NCBI GenBank assembly: GCA_002840735.1
Contig: PHBY01000004.1
Coordinates: forward strand, 62,001 to 126,000
DNA from: Chloroflexi bacterium HGW-Chloroflexi-2
GTDB taxonomy: Bacteria > Chloroflexota > Anaerolineae > Anaerolineales > Anaerolineaceae
Direction: 5' to 3'
Length of the DNA stretch: 64,000 nt
The translations under genes and the position numbers were made by a program. Of the stretch, positions 59,798 through 64,000 are shown piece by piece; position 1 is the first letter of the stretch, and each line of letters starts with the position of its first letter. The notes below the pieces were generated by a model, which saw only the letters and a list, made by a program, of their open reading frames with translations, was not told the DNA's origin and did not search any database.

Positions 59798-60925
59798 ATG
59801 CTATATCAAACAATTGCAAAAATACATTTAAACAATATTTGCTACAATATCGAAGGAATTCGACAAGCAATCGGTTCAGAAAGAAAAATATTAGTTGCTG
59901 TCAAAGCTAATGGATATGGTCATGGTGCTGTGGCTGTTTCTCGTATGGCTGAGAAAATAGGGGTGGATTGGCTTGGGGTCGCAACCGTGCCAGAAGGAAT
60001 TCAGTTGCGAGAAGCTGGAATTCAGTTGCCCATTCTTAAATTCAGCCCGGTTTTTCCCGAGGAAATGGAAGCAGCGATAAAGAACAAATTGACATTAACT
60101 GTGTGTGAAAAACAAAATATTCTTTCATTGGAAAAAATTTGTGCGACTCTTGGAAAGAGTGTAGAGGTACATTTAAAAGTTGATACTGGTATGGGGCGTA
60201 TTGGTGTATCGGTTGAAGAGGCTGAACATCTGGCATATTTTATCGAAAGCGAATGTCCCCATCTCCATCTGGACGGCATTTTTACCCATTTACCGGTCAG
60301 TGACGATGGAGATCCTATCTATACCCAGGATCAAATTCTGCGGTTTAAAGAAATCATTGAGCAGATTAACGACCAGATTGGGAGAAAAATAAATTTGGCT
60401 CATTGCTCCAATTCGGGGGCAGTATTGGGTCATCCCTCTGCCTGGCTGGATATGGTACGACCAGGTATCATGATCTATGGCTTTTATCCCGGTGATAATA
60501 CCCCACAGAGTATTCCGCTGAAACCTGGACTTAGCTTTATAACACGGGTTTCCTTCCTTAAAAAGGTTGCTACAGGAACGACGATTGGATATGGTAGAAC
60601 CTGGACTGCGCCTGAAGATACCTGGGTTGCTACCATTCCAGTTGGATACGCAGATGGATTCAATAGACTGTTCTCCAATACGGGCCGAGTATTGATCAAA
60701 GGGAAATCATATCCCATAGTAGGACGTGTTTGTATGGATCAAAGTATGGTTAATCTGGGGCCAGACACGGACGTTAAAGTTGGCGATGAGGTGGTGTTGA
60801 TAGGAAAAAGTGGACATGAAGAAATCACCTGTGATGAATGGGCAAAGAAATTAGGAACAATTACATATGAGGTTACCTGCCAGATTAACGCCAGAGTAGA
60901 ACGTGTTTTTGATCCATTTGAATAA
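59798..60925 (+). CDS. alr: Alanine racemase
   Basis: A 375-residue PLP enzyme converting L- to D-alanine for peptidoglycan. The PLP lysine is in VAVKANGYGHGA near residue 34; the second catalytic residue Tyr is in the later MIYGFYPG region. PVGYADGFNR and GRVCMDQSMV are family hallmarks. I prefer ATG 59798 (typical length, N-terminus LYQTIAKIHLNN) over 59753, which adds 15 residues. Stand-alone gene with a terminator 50 bp downstream. Confidence 0.93.
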   Translation: MLYQTIAKIHLNNICYNIEGIRQAIGSERKILVAVKANGYGHGAVAVSRMAEKIGVDWLGVATVPEGIQLREAGIQLPILKFSPVFPEEMEAAIKNKLTLTVCEKQNILSLEKICATLGKSVEVHLKVDTGMGRIGVSVEEAEHLAYFIESECPHLHLDGIFTHLPVSDDGDPIYTQDQILRFKEIIEQINDQIGRKINLAHCSNSGAVLGHPSAWLDMVRPGIMIYGFYPGDNTPQSIPLKPGLSFITRVSFLKKVATGTTIGYGRTWTAPEDTWVATIPVGYADGFNRLFSNTGRVLIKGKSYPIVGRVCMDQSMVNLGPDTDVKVGDEVVLIGKSGHEEITCDEWAKKLGTITYEVTCQINARVERVFDPFE

Positions 60926-60975
60926 TAATGCTGATTGGTAAGGGATCAACAGAATAATTACATTTAAAAATTGAC

Positions 60976-61007
60976 CAGCCTTCGCTTCAATTGAAGTGCG
61001 AAGGCTG
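60976..61007. terminator. Rho-independent terminator between convergent genes
   Basis: CAGCCTTCGC pairs with GCGAAGGCTG, 10 bp, around a 12-base loop. On the minus strand AATTTTT follows 8 bases after the stem. It serves the lipoprotein gene at 61039 and, less well, alr. Confidence 0.7.
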
Positions 61008-61038
61008 TATTAAAGCATATATAAATGAAAGAAAATGA

Positions 61039-61444
61039 TTATTGAACTTCAAATTCCAATTTTTTTCCAATTTACCGTCCATGAAATTCTCTACTTTATA
61101 GGATCCCGATGGCCATAATTGATCATGTTGCAAATTGAATGTGAATTCATTTTCACCCTCAGGGTTGAGTTCGAATTCAATGATTAATAAATTTGAATCA
61201 CCTACTTCAACATCTACTGCAGTCCAGATTGCCTTAAGCGTGGTATCCTCCGACGTATTGGCTACCTTTGCTACACAATAAGAAGTCTGATCGGCTGAAA
61301 ACATTGTGAAATTCCCAGAGCCATCTTCATTGGAGGTCAGATAAGCATCGGTGATTTTTGCAGTGCTTAAACTGGTTTCGCAACAAGCAAAGTAAACATT
61401 ACAACGAAAATAATTATCAAGATTTGAAATTTGTTCTTTTTCAC
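61039..61444 (-). pseudogene. Small lipoprotein gene with two frameshifts
   Basis: A GTG at 61444 (behind AAAGGGG) opens a lipoprotein signal (KNKFQILIIIFVVMFTLL). After one shift the frame continues as CETSLSTAKITDAYLTSNED, then FSADQTSYCVAKVANTSEDT. A second shift, at seven A near 61072, gives the plausible native end GKLEKKLEFEVQ with TAA at 61039-61041. In the unshifted frame the protein runs into the terminator, which is unlikely. Either a degraded gene or two sequencing indels. Confidence 0.6.
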
Positions 61445-61546
61445 ATACCCCTTTTTTTGATAAATTATATCTGCGTTAACCTAATTTACAAGAGATAGTA
61501 CTTACAATATCCAAAAAAACCATTGAAACTATATAAAGAAATTTAT

Positions 61547-61575
61547 TTGACAAAAATTGTCCAAATTGCTACAAT
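61547..61575 (+). promoter_or_regulatory. Strong sigma-70 promoter for the Asp-box/MoaD-like pair
   Basis: TTGACA, a 17-base spacer and TACAAT, 88 bp upstream of the start codon at 61663. The best plus-strand promoter match in the window. Confidence 0.78.
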
Positions 61576-61662
61576 CTTTTTTACTGAAGACTGATTTGAA
61601 GAAAACCATCATTTACAACTTCTTTGCGACATAATGGATGAATATTTTAGAAAGGATAAATT

Positions 61663-62778
61663 ATGAGCAACGTGCGAGTTTTGGTAGGCACAAGAAAAGG
61701 TGCATTTATATTTACCTCAGATTTTAGAAGAGAAAAATGGGATATCAAAGGACCACTCTTCGCTGGTTTGGAGATCTACCATATAAAAGGATCAAGTGTT
61801 GATCCGCAACGAATTTATGCTTCCCAGGCAAGCGATTGGTTTGGACAGGTTAGTCACAGATCCAGTGATGGGGGATTTTCCTGGGAGACGATTGGCAACA
61901 AATTTGATTATGAAGGGAAAGTAGGAACCCATCAGGATTTTAGTGGTGACCAGATCCCCTGGAAATTCAGAAGAATTTGGGCTTTTGAACCGTCACCTAC
62001 AGAGAAAGATACAGTCTTTGCAGGAGCGGAAGATGCAGCATTGTTCAAATCCACAGATGGGGGCATGACCTGGCAGGAATTACCGGGATTACGGGAAATC
62101 CACTCAAATATGTGGATGCCCGGCGCTGGAGGAATGGGGTTGCATACGATATTGATCAACCCGAAAAATCCTGATCAGATGTTTGTAGCCATTTCAGCTG
62201 CCGGTGTTTTTCGCACAAATGATGGCGGACAGACCTGGAGTGGCATCAACCACGGATTAAAATCCGAATATGAATTACCCAATCCGGAAGCTGAAGTTGG
62301 CCATTGTGTCCATAGTATTACCATGCACCCTTCCAATCCGAATGTTTTGTTCATGCAGAAGCATTGGGATGTAATGCGCAGTGATAATGCCGGAGATGAC
62401 TGGTATGAAGTGAGTGATAATTTACCGAGCGATTTTGGTTTTCCTATAGCCGTGCATGCTCATGAACCTGAAACGATCTATGTAATCCCCATAAAAAGTG
62501 ATTTGGAACACTATCCTCCGGAGGGAAAACTCAGGGTTTATCGAAGTAGAACCGGTGGTTATGGCTGGAAAGAATTAAATGAAGGTTTACCACAAAAAGA
62601 TTGTTATGTGAATATTTTACGCAGCGCACTGGCGGTTGACACGCTTGATTCTTGTGGTGTTTATTTTGGCACAACCGGTGGACAGTTATACATGTCTCCC
62701 GATTCTGGTGAGACCTGGCAGACTGTTGCACAGAATTTACCATCTGTGTTATCTGTTGAGGTACAAGTTCTACAATGA
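61663..62778 (+). CDS. Asp-box β-propeller protein (BNR/sialidase-like), cytosolic
   Basis: A 371-residue protein without a signal peptide. It has five Asp-box loops: [32 protein letters not shown] and SPDSGETW. This is the WD40/YVTN/BNR-like repeat protein that is often encoded next to a small MoaD/ThiS protein in bacteria. No sialidase catalytic set is seen. AAAGGA ribosome-binding site. Its stop overlaps the downstream gene by four bases (ATGA). Confidence 0.88.
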   Translation: MSNVRVLVGTRKGAFIFTSDFRREKWDIKGPLFAGLEIYHIKGSSVDPQRIYASQASDWFGQVSHRSSDGGFSWETIGNKFDYEGKVGTHQDFSGDQIPWKFRRIWAFEPSPTEKDTVFAGAEDAALFKSTDGGMTWQELPGLREIHSNMWMPGAGGMGLHTILINPKNPDQMFVAISAAGVFRTNDGGQTWSGINHGLKSEYELPNPEAEVGHCVHSITMHPSNPNVLFMQKHWDVMRSDNAGDDWYEVSDNLPSDFGFPIAVHAHEPETIYVIPIKSDLEHYPPEGKLRVYRSRTGGYGWKELNEGLPQKDCYVNILRSALAVDTLDSCGVYFGTTGGQLYMSPDSGETWQTVAQNLPSVLSVEVQVLQ

Positions 62779-63071
62779 TACGAGTTATTTTACCAACATA
62801 TTTACAAAGGCTTGCCAATGTAGGTCGGGAAGTTCAACTTGAAGTTGATGGCGATATCACTTTCTTAGAATTATTGGATGTTATAGAAGAAAAATATCCG
62901 ATGTTGAAGGGAACTATCCGGGATCATGTTACCAAAGAACGCAGGGCTTATTTGCGATTCTTCTCCTGTGGTCAGGACTTATCACACCTGGCGCCAGAAA
63001 CATTATTACCTCGCGAGGTTTTGATAGGTAAGGAGCCTTTTCGAATTGTGGGCGCTATGTCGGGCGGGTAA
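62775..63071 (+). CDS. MoaD/ThiS-family ubiquitin-like protein
   Basis: A 98-residue β-grasp protein ([19 protein letters not shown]) ending in MSGG. The C-terminal GG is the thiocarboxylate site in MoaD/ThiS sulfur carriers. It is slightly long for MoaD (about 80), with an insert. No moaA-moaE or thiF/thiG is present; a protein-modifier or sulfur-carrier role paired with the Asp-box protein is inferred from repeated gene neighbourhood, not shown here. Confidence 0.85.
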   Translation: MIRVILPTYLQRLANVGREVQLEVDGDITFLELLDVIEEKYPMLKGTIRDHVTKERRAYLRFFSCGQDLSHLAPETLLPREVLIGKEPFRIVGAMSGG

Positions 63072-63101
63072 CCATAGATAATTAATATTCGCATAGGTAT
63101 A

Positions 63102-63137
63102 AAATTTCATCCTTTTAATTCCAAAATTGAAGGATGA
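63102..63137 (+). terminator. Rho-independent terminator after the MoaD-like gene
   Basis: TTCATCCTT pairs with AAGGATGAA around a 14-base loop, followed by TTTTTT. Located 31 bp past the stop. The following gap 63138-63388 shows no ORF. Confidence 0.75.
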
Positions 63138-63388
63138 ATTTTTTGTTATGTTATAATGGGCCAAAGCAATCATTGATCATATGGGGATTTGTTGATTGAG
63201 TCTTGTTTAAGCTTTCACTTAACAATCGGTTATAAATAGGATTTATCAATTATCCTCTCTCAAACAGGAATTGAATAAATCGATCATATTTATTTTGTTG
63301 TTGGCTTCAATCATTAGCAAACAAACCAAGTTTTTTACTGTGATTAATAATTTCGTTTGATTGGATTGCTTGAGATAAAGGAGAAAAA

Positions 63389-64000
63389 TTGGAATTGAAA
63401 AATTCTTTACAATCAGATCAATTTTCTGAGATCATCATTGTATCAAATCGTGGGCCGGTTACCATTACCAAAGATGAAAATGATGAAACCAGTTATAAAC
63501 GAGGAAGTGGGGGATTGGTGACAGCTCTGACAGGTCTGGCACGTTATAAAAAATTAACATGGGTTGCCTGCGCTATGAGCCCGGAGGATGCAGAATGGAA
63601 GGAAGGCCAGATTTGTCTGGAGGATAATGATTGTAGCCTGAGTGTGCACTTTATTAATCCAGATCCAGAAGCTTACGATGGATATTACAATCAAATATCG
63701 AATCCCTTATTATGGTTTTTGCAACATTCCATGTGGGATGTGCCTCGGTCTCCCGTAATTGATCACAAAACCTGGAAAGCCTGGGACTCTGGTTATCAGG
63801 TAGTGAATCGGCAATTTGCAAAAGAAATCGCCGATCTGGTGAGGCAAAAGAATAAACCTGTTCTCATCATGTTACAGGATTATCACTTATATTTGACGGC
63901 AAGGTATCTTAAGAAATATTTGCGAGGTCAGGCTGTCACTATTTTATTGTTTGTCCATATTCCCTGGCCCGGTCCTGAATATTGGGGAATTTTACCCAGC
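63389..64000 (+). CDS. otsA: Trehalose-6-phosphate synthase (GT20), 5' part, runs off window
   Basis: 204 codons visible: IIIVSNRGPVTIT (the conserved N-terminal SNRGP), RGSGGLVTAL (donor/acceptor loop), and further LQDYHLYL and FVHIPWPGPEYW, typical of glycosyltransferase family 20. It makes trehalose 6-P from UDP-glucose (or ADP-glucose) and glucose 6-P. Start: TTG at 63389 with AAAGGAG 5 bases upstream; no ATG in frame is suitable. Follows on from the window's sugar-phosphate theme. The 3' part lies outside. Confidence 0.93.
   Translation, partial: MELKNSLQSDQFSEIIIVSNRGPVTITKDENDETSYKRGSGGLVTALTGLARYKKLTWVACAMSPEDAEWKEGQICLEDNDCSLSVHFINPDPEAYDGYYNQISNPLLWFLQHSMWDVPRSPVIDHKTWKAWDSGYQVVNRQFAKEIADLVRQKNKPVLIMLQDYHLYLTARYLKKYLRGQAVTILLFVHIPWPGPEYWGILPS

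Noticed and set aside
59521-59799. Antisense frame upstream of alanine racemase
   Set aside because: Composition is low-complexity, with no motif or ribosome-binding site; it overlaps the small membrane-protein start.
1-64000. tRNA, rRNA or tmRNA genes
   Set aside because: I looked for T-arm-like GTTCGAATC/GTTCAAATC patterns with flanking arms in the gaps and found only chance matches inside protein genes.

Overview
The window looks like a chromosomal segment of an uncultured or lesser-known bacterium, most plausibly a Chloroflexota (Anaerolineae-like) lineage. This placement is an inference. It rests on a modest G+C content, frequent TTG/GTG starts, a transaldolase-phosphoglucose isomerase fusion, several mercuric-reductase-like flavoproteins and a sugar-phosphate microcompartment locus. 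No rRNA, tRNA, CRISPR array, transposase or phage module was seen. Nearly all the DNA is coding, in short operons on both strands.

Layout. 1-2.5 kb: the C-terminal part of an APH-family kinase, a palindromic repeat and a first flavoprotein disulfide reductase. 2.6-6.6 kb: a YnjBCD-type ABC importer. 6.7-9.5 kb: a second flavoprotein reductase with a TVP38-family membrane protein and a CDP-alcohol phosphatidyltransferase. 9.5-12.4 kb: a toast-rack-type lipoprotein, a small membrane protein, a DUF1684 protein and a peroxiredoxin. 12.5-17.2 kb: a third flavoprotein reductase and an OpuC-type osmolyte importer. 17.3-19.4 kb: a DUF427 protein and two tandem selenoprotein genes, each interrupted by an in-frame UGA within a UxxC motif (a PrdB/GrdB-like protein and an iodothyronine-deiodinase-like protein). 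19.4-33.0 kb: an almost complete oxidative and non-oxidative pentose phosphate gene set (zwf, glk, tkt, tal-pgi fusion, rpiA, rpe, gnd) with accessory genes. 33-36.6 kb: membrane and small proteins and a glgC remnant. 36.7-43.1 kb: carbohydrate genes (amylo-1,6-glucosidase, GH63) with NAD(P)HX epimerase and an SDR. 43.2-45.4 kb: thioredoxin, a third selenoprotein (peroxiredoxin-like) and an exported MsrA-MsrB fusion. 45.5-54.6 kb: an accessory zone with a 5'-truncated SOUL gene, an SDR plus carotenoid-desaturase-like pair, a hydrolase, two frameshifted genes and a large secreted Asp-box protein. 54.7-58.8 kb: a compact bacterial microcompartment locus of the sugar-phosphate-utilising (SPU) kind. 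58.8-64 kb: small proteins, alanine racemase, an Asp-box/MoaD-like pair and the start of trehalose-6-phosphate synthase (runs off the end).

Two themes stand out. One is thiol/selenol redox chemistry: three selenoproteins, three flavoprotein disulfide reductases, thioredoxin, a Cys peroxiredoxin and MsrAB. The other is sugar-phosphate metabolism, in which a cytosolic pentose phosphate operon coexists 22 kb away with a microcompartment whose probable cargo is a DeoC aldolase and an RpiB-type isomerase. A divergent GntR/UTRA regulator, a consensus promoter and a DasR/NagR-like operator suggest how the microcompartment is controlled. A family of three covarying palindromic repeats and several genes with single-base frameshifts are also noteworthy. 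The frameshifts could be real decay or assembly errors.
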